NCBI RefSeq assembly: GCF_937873615.1
Contig: NZ_CALMYP010000022.1
Coordinates: 1-64,000 of the forward strand
Direction: 5' to 3'
Source: an uncultured Paracoccus sp.
Lineage (GTDB): Bacteria; Pseudomonadota; Alphaproteobacteria; Rhodobacterales; Rhodobacteraceae
DNA length: 64,000 bases
Of this stretch, positions 1 to 8,351 are shown piece by piece. Positions within the stretch are counted from its first letter, which is position 1; every line of letters starts with the position of its first letter. The notes under the pieces were generated by a model. It had not been told where the DNA came from and did not search any database. It saw nothing but the letters and a program-made list of their open reading frames with translations. A program made the translations under genes and the position numbers.

Positions 1-119
1 ACTACTACACGCTGACCATCCGCGACCACGGCTTCAACGCCAACCTCGGCAAGGCTGCGAACCAGGACGATCTGTCCCTGCAGGCCGTCATCCCCTGGGG
101 TCCCAAAGACGCCGCTTAA
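1..119 (+). CDS. DUF736 family protein, 3' end only
   Basis: The window opens inside this gene; the first complete codon is at position 3 and the stop is TAA at 117-119. The 38 visible residues match the C-terminus of the complete DUF736 protein at 61205-61543 residue for residue, including the end WGPKDAA. The nucleotide sequences differ at only a few bases, including the stop codon (TAA here, TGA there). DUF736 proteins are small, of unknown function, and typical of alphaproteobacterial plasmids and integrative elements, usually near transfer genes. The 5' part lies outside the window. Confidence 0.9.
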   Translation, partial: YYTLTIRDHGFNANLGKAANQDDLSLQAVIPWGPKDAA

Positions 120-127
120 GCCAACGG

Positions 128-156
128 CCAGACCGCTCCGGCGGTCTGGCTTTTTC
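128..156 (+). terminator. Rho-independent terminator after DUF736 gene
   Basis: A perfect 9-bp stem (CCAGACCGC / GCGGTCTGG) with a 4-base loop is followed directly by C and five T. It begins 9 bases after the stop codon of the DUF736 gene, as expected for its transcript end. Confidence 0.9.
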
Positions 157-754
157 TCGTTCCGGGGAACTAGGCCTCGGCCAGCGAAATACCGGTATCC
201 GAAGGATGCCGCATATTTCGGACGCGCACGCAGAGGCGGATAGTCAGACTGGATAGGTCGCTAACGCGGCTCTAATCGTTCTGTTGAGGGACAGCGCGGA
301 TCGCGCGAACCCTAGTCGGAACAGAATGTCCGCAGGGAGAGCTGGCAGCCCGCCGAGCGAGGCAAGCGCACCCCTTCTCTCATTCGAGCAACCCGCGCCT
401 GGGTCGTGTTGGCGAAGCTGCCGGGGCGCCGAACTCACCTTGTGTCGCGAGGGTGGAAACCGCAGATCAACGTCATGCGTCCGCGGGGCAATGTCTCACG
501 TAAGGGTCACCGCCGCGCGCCTTTCCGTCGACCTGTTGGCCTATCAGATCGCTAGCCCGGGGTCGAGCGGCCGGCAACGCCGGGGGCAGGTTTCTGGACG
601 GCTGGCGCCTTGAGCGCTGCCGAGGCATCGCTCACAACAAACCTGCCCCCGGCGTGCTCCATTTCATTCCGCCCCGTGCCGGGTGCAGCCCGCTCTCATG
701 CCCCCGGTCTTTTCCACGATCCGTCCAACGACGATCAACGGAAAGGATCACACC
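157..754. other. Intergenic region with long inverted repeat
   Basis: About 600 bases without a convincing gene; open frames here are short and have poor codon use. The only strong structure is a 17-bp perfect inverted repeat with arms at 577-593 and 639-655 and a 45-base spacer. It could be a protein-binding or transfer-associated site. Confidence 0.5.
577..655. repeat. 17-bp perfect inverted repeat, 45-base spacer
   Basis: The left arm ACGCCGGGGGCAGGTTT at 577-593 is the exact reverse complement of 639-655. It lies 100 bases upstream of the small gene at 755 and about 0.65 kb from the nick-site candidate at 1293. Too long a spacer for a terminator; no T-tract follows. Confidence 0.85.
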
Positions 755-931
755 ATGACACTCGAACAATCCATCGACCTCGCCGAGCTGCAAGCCGACA
801 TGGCCTTCGAGGCCTACCTCGCCGCCTTCGATGAAGACGCCCATCCCGAGACCCTCGACAGCCTCGAGACCGAGGCGCTGATCGCCCGCAGCCGCTACGA
901 CGATCTGCGCAATCAGGGACTGGGTCACTGA
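755..931 (+). CDS. Small hypothetical protein, 58 aa
   Basis: Start chosen at the ATG at 755 because GGAAAGGA lies 7 bases upstream; the longer reading from 683 has no such site. The product is acidic and helical (begins MTLEQSIDLAELQADMAF), with no signal peptide or membrane segment. I do not recognise a named family. It stands alone, followed by a GC-rich stem-loop (arms 940-948 and 960-968) that may end transcription. It lies upstream of the mobilisation genes and is probably a plasmid accessory gene. Confidence 0.6.
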   Translation: MTLEQSIDLAELQADMAFEAYLAAFDEDAHPETLDSLETEALIARSRYDDLRNQGLGH

Positions 932-933
932 CC

Positions 934-971
934 CAGACACCCCTGCGGGTCTTCGGATCCGCAGGGGTCTG
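934..971 (+). terminator. Stem-loop after small gene, possible terminator
   Basis: A CCCCTGCGG / CCGCAGGGG stem with flanking CAGAC/TCTG pairs (one bulged A) starts 3 bases after the stop at 931. There is no T-run after it, so termination is plausible but not certain. Confidence 0.5.
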
Positions 972-1455
972 ACGTCGACTCTCAGAAGCATCGTGCCGCC
1001 GTCAGAGGGTGTGACCCGCGCTAGCTCGCGGGCCGTTTTCGTGTTCCTGGTGGCCAATCCGTGGTTGGTTCGGGCGCTCGGACTGCTCGTCGTCGCGTGC
1101 TGCTTGAGCGCAAGTTTCGGAAGATTTTTCGACCTGGTTGTCCTGCATCGATGAGGGCGGGACCCTTTCCATGTCGTGCCGCCACGCGGGGTCTTGATGG
1201 CGCCCAATGTCCGCAAAAAAACACAACGGGCAAAACGTATTATTGCACAATGTGACGTATTGAAGTATAAGCGAAGGAGAGAAGGAAGACGTTGGCAGGA
1301 TATGGCCAATGTTTGCACATTTTGTCTGAGGGGTCTGTCATGGGCGTTTACCGCAAAGTTGAATGCTCCGCCGCACGCGAACGCGATTGCGGGCAATCGC
1401 TGCCTCGCGCGCGTCTGCGCATGCATCCTTTTCTGGGGAGCGGGAGAACGTCCTA
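972..1455. promoter_or_regulatory. oriT: Leader of the mobilisation genes, probable oriT region
   Basis: About 480 bases with no gene. The stretch from about 1200 to 1330 is clearly more AT-rich than its surroundings and contains TTGCACA twice (near 1243 and 1313). It also contains TGGCAGGATAT at 1293-1303, which matches the core of Agrobacterium T-DNA borders that VirD2 cleaves. Position directly upstream of the accessory gene and the VirD2-type relaxase is where an origin of transfer is expected. Promoter elements for the downstream operon must also lie here. Confidence 0.5.
1293..1303 (-). other. Candidate VirD2 nick site (T-DNA-border-like)
   Basis: On the minus strand the sequence reads ATATCCTGCCA, matching the conserved TATCCTG-C cleavage core shared by T-DNA borders and IncP-type oriT sites. 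By analogy the cut would fall between positions 1296 and 1295 on the minus strand. An 11-base match alone is weak, but the location beside virD2 raises its value. Confidence 0.5.
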
Positions 1456-2076
1456 GTGCCGAGGCCAGCAAAAAACCTGAAGCTTGAAGAGCGCATCGAA
1501 GTGGCGCGGCGCTTCGCGGCGGGCGAGAGCGCGAAGGAGCTGGCGGCGGTGTTTGGCATCTCTCCGCGCCACGTGAACCGGCTCGCGAAAGAGGAGGCGG
1601 GCGAGGGCATCGCGGTGCGCGATCCGAGCGAGACGGTGGCGTTCCGGGCCAGTCAGACTGAGCTTGCAGCGTTCGATGCGGAGTGGCGTGAGCGGGGCTT
1701 TGCCAACCGATCCCAGGCACTCAACGCGGTGCTCCGCGGGCGGTGCGGATTTCTTGATGTGCCCCGTGACCTGATTGCGGAGTTCTGCGCCGCATGGCGT
1801 CAAGCGAAGGATGTGAGCGACGCTGGACTGGTGCTCGCCAAGGCGGTCCATCGCGGTCGATTGGAGGTCTCGGAGGCGGACCGCGCGGTGTTGATCGAAC
1901 TGCTCGATCTGGCGCAATCGATGAGCCGTGAATTGGGCCGGATGAAGGATGCGGCGCAGGCGCTGCGTCATCAGGAGTGGCCGCAAAAGGAAGAAGGGCA
2001 GGGGGCGGAGAGCGCGGTTCTGGAGGATGGTCCGCGCACGATTGAACGCGGATTGAGGCTGGTGCGCAATGGCTGA
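1456..2076 (+). CDS. Relaxosome accessory DNA-binding protein, candidate
   Basis: Start chosen at GTG 1456 (product begins MPRPAKNLKLEERIEVARRF) because GGGAG lies about 10 bases upstream and the residues before it look non-coding. The 206-residue product has an N-terminal helix-turn-helix of resolvase/Hin type (about residues 10-40, with GESAKELAAVFGISPRHVNR). A central segment resembles ribbon-helix-helix mobilisation proteins (FANRSQALNAVLRGRCGF). It overlaps the relaxase gene by 8 bases, so the two are translated together. Role inferred: oriT recognition or recruitment of VirD2. Family assignment is uncertain. Confidence 0.65.
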   Translation: MPRPAKNLKLEERIEVARRFAAGESAKELAAVFGISPRHVNRLAKEEAGEGIAVRDPSETVAFRASQTELAAFDAEWRERGFANRSQALNAVLRGRCGFLDVPRDLIAEFCAAWRQAKDVSDAGLVLAKAVHRGRLEVSEADRAVLIELLDLAQSMSRELGRMKDAAQALRHQEWPQKEEGQGAESAVLEDGPRTIERGLRLVRNG

Positions 2077-3997
2077 CCCTCTCGCCCTCTATGCCTCGGT
2101 CATGGGCCGGCTCTGGGAGGATGAGCGCATCCGGGGTCAGGCTGCGGCGCGGATCGACGCGCGGCTGGCGGGGCGTCGCCAAGGGCGGAGTTTCGCGCGC
2201 GTCGGATCCTTGTCGGCGCGCAACGCGCTGAAGGCGGCGTCGGGTCAGAGCCGGGCGGCGGTGTTCAAACGGATCCGGGCCGGGGGCTGCAAGACGCGCG
2301 CCTCGCTCGGGGCGCAGATCTCCTACATCAACGACAAAGCCGTCTACTCCTACTCGACGATGACCAACGCCCTGACCGATGCGGCGGTGCTTTCTGAAGA
2401 GCAAAAAGAGGACATCATCGAGGATTGGGCCGGGACCTGGCGCGGCTCGACCAAGCTGGGGTTCACCTCGCACATGCTGCTCTCCTTCCCGATCGACGTA
2501 ACGGTCGACCAGGTGCGCGACATCGCCATGGACTGGACGGAGCATTTCTTCGAGAGCGGCGAATATGGCGATCAGTGGGACTATGTCCTCGCGGTCCATG
2601 ACGACCGGGCGCATAAGCATGCCCACATCATCCTGAACAATCGCGGCGTCGAGAAGGGCACCTGGTTCTCCTGCTGGGCCGAGGGCGTGATGTCGCCGCA
2701 GCTCATGCGCGAGAAGCAGGCTGAGATCGCGGAACGCTACGGCGTGATGCTTGACGCCACCACCCGGCTCGAGCGCGGCATCTTCGAGAAGCCCGCCGGG
2801 ATCGAGGAGATTTACCGTGCCAAGGAAGAGGCCCGCCTGCCGCGCGAGATCGTCATGACGGCCCAGGAATCCGCCATCGCGCAGGCGCAGGTGGTGGGCT
2901 TCGCCAAGGACTACAAGAACCTCGCCGACCTGCTGGACCGGATGGACCAACGCCACATGGCGCGCGCCGTCCGCGGCATGGCGGACGGGCTTGGATCCGG
3001 CACGCCGTGGAACTTCACCGAAGGAGAGATAGACATGAAGGACATCAAGACCGTCGGTGACGCGATCGACTATTCCGAGCGCACGATCGAGGCGCTGCGG
3101 CTCAAGGCCGAGGAACTGGACCCGGCCGACCGGGCCGCCTTCGAGGCCAAGGCCGCGCCGATCATCGCGGACCTCTCGCAGATGGTGCCGGACCCGGAAC
3201 TTCGTGCGCGTTTCGGCAAGCAGCTCGAAGAACCCTATCCGCCGGGGGCGGGCAGTGAGGTTCTGATCGCCGCGCTGCAGTCCGGCAATGACGAAGGGCT
3301 GCGTGACGTGCTCGAGCGGGCCGAGGAGGTCGGGATGGATAGCGAAGAGTTGGTGGCGCGGATCAGTGCCGGCGGCACGAGGAACTACGGCATGGCGCAG
3401 GACTGGGTCGAGCGGGACATGAACGCGGTGCTGGCGAAGGACGGTCTCAGCGTCGAAACCGCGGGCGACGACCAGCTCGATGCCGCGCTGGAAAAGGTCG
3501 ACGGGGTGCTGGACGCGCTGATGGAACGCGCGAAGGAGATGGGGGTCGAGATCGGTCGGACCCTTGCGGAAGAGGAACAGGAAATCCTGCCGCTCATCGA
3601 CGAAGACGACAGGACGCCCAATCCCTACCTGCAGGACCTCGCCGACATGTTGCGGGACGGCAAGCTCACCGAGGAGCAGGAAGAGATTGTCGAGCGGACC
3701 CTGCAATCCGAGCTCTTCAAGGAACTGGGCGAAGAAGGCTTGGCCGAACTTCGCCGCGGCAACTACGAGGTGCTGGATGCGGCCCTGCCGAGCAAGCTCG
3801 ATCAGATCACCGTAACGCAGGAGTTCCTTGAGATGACCTTTGAGGAAACGGGTGACCAGGTCTTCACCGATCGCGCCGCCGGATTGCAGCAGGACAAGGC
3901 GACGGAGGTTGTACGACTGCGCGGCCAGCAAGAGGCGCAGGAGTTGGGGCGCGATCTGGGCCGTGACCGCGGTCTCGATGACGAAATGGAATTCTGA
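2069..3997 (+). CDS. virD2: VirD2-type relaxase
   Basis: A 642-residue relaxase/mobilisation nuclease that would nick oriT and lead the DNA strand into the recipient. The metal-binding histidine motif is clear near residues 177-190 (HDDRAHKHAHIILNNRG, pattern H-x-D-x4-H-x-H-x3-N-N-R). The likely catalytic tyrosine lies in the ISYINDKAVYSYS segment near residue 90. The nuclease domain occupies about residues 70-260. The remaining 380 residues are acidic and helical and probably carry the secretion signal at the C-terminus. The start ATG overlaps the preceding gene by 8 bases. virD4 follows within 15 bases, so the order fits a mobilisation operon. Confidence 0.92.
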   Translation: MADPLALYASVMGRLWEDERIRGQAAARIDARLAGRRQGRSFARVGSLSARNALKAASGQSRAAVFKRIRAGGCKTRASLGAQISYINDKAVYSYSTMTNALTDAAVLSEEQKEDIIEDWAGTWRGSTKLGFTSHMLLSFPIDVTVDQVRDIAMDWTEHFFESGEYGDQWDYVLAVHDDRAHKHAHIILNNRGVEKGTWFSCWAEGVMSPQLMREKQAEIAERYGVMLDATTRLERGIFEKPAGIEEIYRAKEEARLPREIVMTAQESAIAQAQVVGFAKDYKNLADLLDRMDQRHMARAVRGMADGLGSGTPWNFTEGEIDMKDIKTVGDAIDYSERTIEALRLKAEELDPADRAAFEAKAAPIIADLSQMVPDPELRARFGKQLEEPYPPGAGSEVLIAALQSGNDEGLRDVLERAEEVGMDSEELVARISAGGTRNYGMAQDWVERDMNAVLAKDGLSVETAGDDQLDAALEKVDGVLDALMERAKEMGVEIGRTLAEEEQEILPLIDEDDRTPNPYLQDLADMLRDGKLTEEQEEIVERTLQSELFKELGEEGLAELRRGNYEVLDAALPSKLDQITVTQEFLEMTFEETGDQVFTDRAAGLQQDKATEVVRLRGQQEAQELGRDLGRDRGLDDEMEF

Positions 3998-4011
3998 GGG
4001 AGATGACCACC

Positions 4012-5925
4012 ATGACCAAGACACTTCCCCTCTGGGCCGCGCTCCTCTTCGGTGTGACCTGTGGCGCCGTCATCGGCACCATCGTTGCCGCCTTCTACCT
4101 GACCCTTGCCCTGAAAACCGGATTTCAGAGCTTCGACATGCTGGCGCTTTGGAAGGCGAGCGCCGGCACCCGCGCGGCGCATCCCGAGGCCTTTAAAGTC
4201 GGCTTTGGCGCTGTCGGCTTCGGGGCTATCGGGCTCGGCACCCTGGCGCTCGCATGGACCTGGAAGAAGGAGCGGGACGATTATGGCTCGGCGCACTGGC
4301 AGACAAAGGCCGAGCTGAAGAAGAACGACATGCTGCTGGCCCCGGGCAAGGGTTTCGTCTGCGGCAAGCTGGGCGCGCCGACCTCGAAGGCCGAGTTCAT
4401 CTCTTCGACCACGATCCCGCATGTGATGATGGTGGCGCCCACCCGCGCCGGTAAGGGTGTGGGTTTCGTGATCCCAAACCTTCTGAGCTTTGCGGGCTCG
4501 GTCGTGGTGCTCGACGTGAAGGGCGAGAACTTCGAGAAGACCGCGCGGCTTCGGACGCTCAACGGCGACGAGGTCTATCGGTTCAGCCCCTTCGACTGGG
4601 CCAATGCCACGCACCGCTACAATCCGCTCGCGCGGATCGCCAAGGCCCCGACATTTGCGCAGCGCTTCACCGAGGTCTCGATCTTGGCCGACCTCTTCCT
4701 CGACAAGGACAACAAGACGCTCGATACCTTTTCAGAGGCTGGCAAGTCGATCTTCGTCGCTGCCTGCCTGCTGGCGATCCAGCGCGGCGCCCCGAACCTT
4801 GGCGCGGTGAACCAGATCGTCGCCGGGGGTGAATACAAGAACGCCCAGTACAAGACCTATTCCGACGAGGCTGAGGAAGACATTCTGCGCGAACTCTGGA
4901 CCAACGCGGCCTCGGCCTCTTCGCGGCTGCTGACCTCGAACATCCAGGCGCTGATGACCGCCGGCCTCAAGCAATGGGACAACCCGGCGGTGCGCTCGGC
5001 CACGCAAGACAGCGACTTTGATTTCTCGACCTTCCGAAAGACCCCGCAGTCGCTCTACATTGCGGTGTCCGAAGATCACATCTCCACCCTCGCCCCGCTC
5101 CTGCGCCTGATGTTCGCGGATCTCATCGCTTCGATCCGGCTGAACGAGCCGGGTCCGGACGAACCCTGGCCCGTCATGATGATGATCGACGAATTCCAGC
5201 AGATGGGCGCGATGCCCTATCTCGAACGCGCGATCCACTCGCTGGCGAGCTATGGCGGCCGCGTCGCGATGATCGCGCAGTCGCTGGCCTCGCTCGACCG
5301 AATCTACGGGCCGGAGGGCCGCGAGAGCCTCGAGAACGGGGCAGGGCTCAAGCTCTACATCACACCGCGCGACCAGCGCACGGTGAAGGAGGTCTCCGCA
5401 GCCGTCGGCAGCACGACCCGCGAGGCGGTGACCCGCATGTATGGCCGCAACAAGGGTTTCCTTGGTGCGACCTCGACCTCGACGCGCCTGGAAGAGCGGC
5501 CGCTCCTGTCGGAAACTGAAGCACGCCTGATGGACCCCGACGAGGTCATCATCCTCGCCTCGCCGCAGCATCCGATCAAAGCGAGCCGGATCAAGTATTA
5601 TGACGATCCCTTCTTCAAGGCGAAGTTGATCCGCCAGGAGGGCAAGCCGTTCCCCTATCCTCCGAGTGTGCAGGGTGCGGGGCCTTGGGGTTGCGACGGT
5701 GGTGATGAGGCCGGCGGAGACGAGCAGGCGAAACCAGCCGGGCGCGCGCCTGTCCGGGATCGCTCGCAGCGTCGCGAAGCGCGCGCTATGAGCTTGAGGA
5801 CGATGGAGGCCGGGCGCGGGCAGCCCGGGCCCGAGACGCTCGAGCGGGAAGCCGCCGTGCCGAAGGAATGGGAGGCGGCGCTCGACCGGCAGGAGGATTT
5901 CATCGAGGAGTTGTTGGGCGGGTGA
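4012..5925 (+). CDS. virD4: VirD4 type IV coupling protein
   Basis: Hexameric inner-membrane ATPase that brings the relaxase-DNA complex to the type IV channel. Start chosen at ATG 4012 because GGGAG at 3998-4002 sits 9 bases before it; the ATG at 4003 touches that site and is unlikely. Two transmembrane segments lie near residues 5-28 and 60-83. The Walker A motif is APTRAGKGVGF near residue 142 and Walker B is VMMMIDEFQQMG near residue 388. The C-terminal 80 residues are low-complexity and charged, which is variable in this family. It is the last gene of the plus-strand transfer operon; the defence cargo begins just after it. Confidence 0.95.
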   Translation: MTKTLPLWAALLFGVTCGAVIGTIVAAFYLTLALKTGFQSFDMLALWKASAGTRAAHPEAFKVGFGAVGFGAIGLGTLALAWTWKKERDDYGSAHWQTKAELKKNDMLLAPGKGFVCGKLGAPTSKAEFISSTTIPHVMMVAPTRAGKGVGFVIPNLLSFAGSVVVLDVKGENFEKTARLRTLNGDEVYRFSPFDWANATHRYNPLARIAKAPTFAQRFTEVSILADLFLDKDNKTLDTFSEAGKSIFVAACLLAIQRGAPNLGAVNQIVAGGEYKNAQYKTYSDEAEEDILRELWTNAASASSRLLTSNIQALMTAGLKQWDNPAVRSATQDSDFDFSTFRKTPQSLYIAVSEDHISTLAPLLRLMFADLIASIRLNEPGPDEPWPVMMMIDEFQQMGAMPYLERAIHSLASYGGRVAMIAQSLASLDRIYGPEGRESLENGAGLKLYITPRDQRTVKEVSAAVGSTTREAVTRMYGRNKGFLGATSTSTRLEERPLLSETEARLMDPDEVIILASPQHPIKASRIKYYDDPFFKAKLIRQEGKPFPYPPSVQGAGPWGCDGGDEAGGDEQAKPAGRAPVRDRSQRREARAMSLRTMEAGRGQPGPETLEREAAVPKEWEAALDRQEDFIEELLGG

Positions 5926-5942
5926 GCGCCGTCGATTCGTCC

Positions 5943-7364
5943 CTATGCGTCGTAGTAGAATTTCAAGTCGCGTCGCTCTTTCAATTGGGCAGGTCGGTAA
6001 GGCTTGACCTCGCCACACTGGGCGACGGCCTTGGCTCGCATGCGCTCTTCGACTGAAGGATGGAGTGGGAAGTCGTCGCCAACTGCGCGAATTCCCTTCT
6101 TCCAGCGGATGCGGAGGGGTCCAAAGGCTACCATCGCGTCTTCGCGGTGCTGCAAACCCAGAGGGTCAGGGGCGCGGTTCAAGACGTTCTCGTTGATCTG
6201 GATCGACGGAACGCAGTCTTTCAATTCGTCGACCATCCAATCGAGGGCGATGTCGCTCAGGCGGGACTCTGCCTCTGGATAGCTTCCGCCAATGTCGCTA
6301 TGGCAGCCTGGGAACCAGACCTGCTTCAGCCATTTCGGCTTTCGATCTTTGGTCTCAATCGCGGCCGCCTTGGATGCCCATCCGACCCTTGGAAAGTCAG
6401 CACGGTCTTCGTCGATCGCCATGGCGTGACGAGCGTGTTGTACATCGGGATCCAGCCACTTGTCGTAGTTGCGCTTGTTCCAGGCCGCGAAATGACCCGT
6501 CTTGAGGATCTGCGGCCAATCCGTTGGGCGCCAGAGCTTCAGTTTGCGGTCGGGATCGTCCGAGAAATACTTGAAGTTGTCGAGCAACAGGGAACCAAGC
6601 TGCCAAAGAAGCGCAGCTAGTAGTAGGCCGAGTGGAACAACCAAAAGCCAAGGCCACCCGAATGCAACGCCTGCGGCAAAAGCCGCTCCGGCCCCGAACG
6701 TGACGCCCCAGACCAAGGTGCGGACAACTGCCGTTCGCAGTGATGCCACCGTGTCGAAGACCCCGATGAAGGTAGGCTGAACGTTGCCTTGGTTATCGTC
6801 ACCTTCAATGGGAAAGCTCGAATACTTCTTGCGGAATCGTTTGCCGAGCTCTTCGCGGTTTACAAAGTATGGGTTCTGTGTCCGCGGTTTTCCAGCACCG
6901 TGATTATACACGAATTTCACAGCGTCCTTGGCGATCTTGCGCAATCCGGGACCGTGACGCGGGACCGGCGAACCATCCGGCATCTGCGTCGGGACACCGC
7001 AGAGGTTCATAACGTTTGCCAGTGCTCTTACTGTGTAGGCCCCGCGCGAGAACCCGAACAGCAACACACGGTCGCCGGGCTCGTAATGGGCGATGATCTG
7101 CTCGTAGCAATCGATGATGTTGTGGTCGATGCCAGTTCCGACGGCGCTTTCCAGGATCGGCTTGATCCGACCGAAAAACCCACCGCGTTCTCCTGTTCCC
7201 AAGCCCGGGTCGTAAAAAGCCACTTGGTCCTTCGGGCTAATTGGTGAATCTGGGCCGGGACGCATGGCTCGATACATCTTGTAAACATTCGACAGCCGTT
7301 GGTCCGGCCTGGCGCCACCCATCTGGCCGGTTCCGTCCGAGAATATGCAGATGTTCTTTACCAT
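5943..7364 (-). CDS. DUF2235 alpha/beta-hydrolase (Tle1-like)
   Basis: A 473-residue protein beginning MVKNICIFSDGTGQ, the hallmark start of DUF2235. The nucleophile motif is GFSRGAY at residues 104-110 (Ser106 predicted catalytic). One or two transmembrane helices lie near residues 215-255. DUF2235 includes type VI secretion phospholipase effectors (Tle1) and uncharacterised intracellular hydrolases. No VgrG, PAAR or immunity gene is adjacent, so secretion is doubtful. It lies at the edge of a defence-like cargo block, tail-to-tail with virD4, so a membrane-targeting effector role is possible but is inference. Confidence 0.8.
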   Translation of the reverse strand: MVKNICIFSDGTGQMGGARPDQRLSNVYKMYRAMRPGPDSPISPKDQVAFYDPGLGTGERGGFFGRIKPILESAVGTGIDHNIIDCYEQIIAHYEPGDRVLLFGFSRGAYTVRALANVMNLCGVPTQMPDGSPVPRHGPGLRKIAKDAVKFVYNHGAGKPRTQNPYFVNREELGKRFRKKYSSFPIEGDDNQGNVQPTFIGVFDTVASLRTAVVRTLVWGVTFGAGAAFAAGVAFGWPWLLVVPLGLLLAALLWQLGSLLLDNFKYFSDDPDRKLKLWRPTDWPQILKTGHFAAWNKRNYDKWLDPDVQHARHAMAIDEDRADFPRVGWASKAAAIETKDRKPKWLKQVWFPGCHSDIGGSYPEAESRLSDIALDWMVDELKDCVPSIQINENVLNRAPDPLGLQHREDAMVAFGPLRIRWKKGIRAVGDDFPLHPSVEERMRAKAVAQCGEVKPYRPAQLKERRDLKFYYDA

Positions 7365-7538
7365 TTGTCGCCCTATTCAAGAACACGAAGTACAGTCGAA
7401 ATCCTAAACCTGCAGCAGTTCTGCCAAGCTAGGAGAGAGTGCAGCGGAAATGTTTCGCCCGAGTCGGGAAAAATTAGAACATAGTGGAAACACATATGTC
7501 TACCTGATATTGTGACACATGAGAAGGGATTGCCCAAT
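7365..7538. promoter_or_regulatory. Divergent promoter region, DUF2235 gene and WGR gene
   Basis: This 174-base AT-richer gap separates two divergently transcribed genes and must hold both promoters. GAGAAGGGA at 7521-7529 is the ribosome site for the WGR gene. I see no clear operator palindrome. Confidence 0.4.
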
Positions 7539-7814
7539 ATGTTGGATACGATGCAGCAAATGGAAGTGTTCCCGACGACAGTCGATCTCAAGCGGGTCGA
7601 CCTGTCTCTCAACATGCGGCGCTTCTATAGAATGAGTGTTCAACCAGACCTGTTTGGCGGCGCATGCCTCGTGCGGGAATGGGGCCGTATCGGGTTTCGA
7701 GGGCAGATGATGATCGAATTGCATGATGACGAGGGCAAGGCTGTCACGGCGCTCATGAAGCTCCATGCTACCAAAAAGCGGCGAGGGTATAGGGCAGCTG
7801 TGGCGCAGAACTAA
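7539..7814 (+). CDS. Small WGR-domain protein
   Basis: Start chosen at ATG 7539 because GAGAAGGGA ends 9 bases before it. The 91-residue product is essentially one WGR domain, with the signature VREWGRIGFRGQ near residues 45-56 and a basic C-terminus (ATKKRRGYR). WGR domains occur in PARP enzymes and in small bacterial proteins and probably bind nucleic acid. It is a lone gene between the DUF2235 gene and the Hachiman operon. A nucleic-acid-sensing role in the defence block is possible but unproven. Confidence 0.85.
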   Translation: MLDTMQQMEVFPTTVDLKRVDLSLNMRRFYRMSVQPDLFGGACLVREWGRIGFRGQMMIELHDDEGKAVTALMKLHATKKRRGYRAAVAQN

Positions 7815-8045
7815 GATTGAATTTTAGAGAAGAAGATTTCGCATAGCATGTATTTCGCGTTTGTTTTTGGCAACTGGATCCTCCACCTTTCGGCGGTCCA
7901 GAATCCGTAGGCAGCTTAAGACCAACCGGGCACCAGTCATGGCTGGATCAGAGCCCAGTGGCAGGTCTCCGCACACCAGGAAGAGCATAAACTCGAATAC
8001 GAGCCAATTACTGAGCGATAGCCATTGGCAGCTCTGTGTCGATGA

Positions 8046-8333
8046 TCAGTAACACGCCCGAAAGGAGAATTTTTCTGTCGTTCCATCGACGCGGTTGACC
8101 CAGAAGCAGCGCGTTCCGTAATCCGCCGTTCTTACACTGAAGCTTTCAATTCCCGGGCCGATCTTTTCGGCGGCTTCGGGATGCATATGCATGAGATGGG
8201 TGAGTAATTCGGCGTCTTCACTGGTTACCTTGTCACCCAGTTCATATTTGTACAGCATATCCCTAAAAAAGTCGTTTGCGTCTCCTTTCCTCGCGAATGA
8301 GAGCGATCCGATCTCTACTGGCTTTGCGGGCAT
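8046..8333 (-). CDS. DUF3223 domain protein, third gene of Hachiman operon
   Basis: A 95-residue single-domain protein beginning MPAKPVEIGSLSFARKGDAN and containing CFWVNRVDGTTEKFSFRACY. This matches my memory of DUF3223, related to the DeCL domain of plant RNA polymerase IV/V large subunits and chloroplast rRNA-processing proteins. It starts 18 bases after the hamB stop on the same strand, with GAGAGGAAG as ribosome site, so it is very likely co-transcribed with hamA and hamB. DUF3223 is not part of the standard two-gene Hachiman system as I know it. Function unknown; an RNA or nucleic-acid-related role is a guess from the plant homologues. Confidence 0.75.
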   Translation of the reverse strand: MPAKPVEIGSLSFARKGDANDFFRDMLYKYELGDKVTSEDAELLTHLMHMHPEAAEKIGPGIESFSVRTADYGTRCFWVNRVDGTTEKFSFRACY

Positions 8334-8351
8334 AATAGCTTCCTCTCTACT

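Noticed and set aside
284-613. 109-residue plus-strand frame in the leading intergenic region
   Set aside because: No ribosome site, arginine/serine-rich composition typical of spurious frames, and it overlaps the inverted repeat.
1721-4024. 767-residue open frame on the minus strand opposite the relaxase gene
   Set aside because: It is the antisense shadow of virD2. GC-rich third positions keep such frames open; no domain or ribosome site supports it.
5943-7364. Type VI secretion effector locus
   Set aside because: No VgrG, PAAR, adaptor or immunity gene is adjacent; only the DUF2235 fold supports it.
7861-8052. 63-residue frame between the WGR gene and DUF3223 gene
   Set aside because: No ribosome site or motif; composition looks random.
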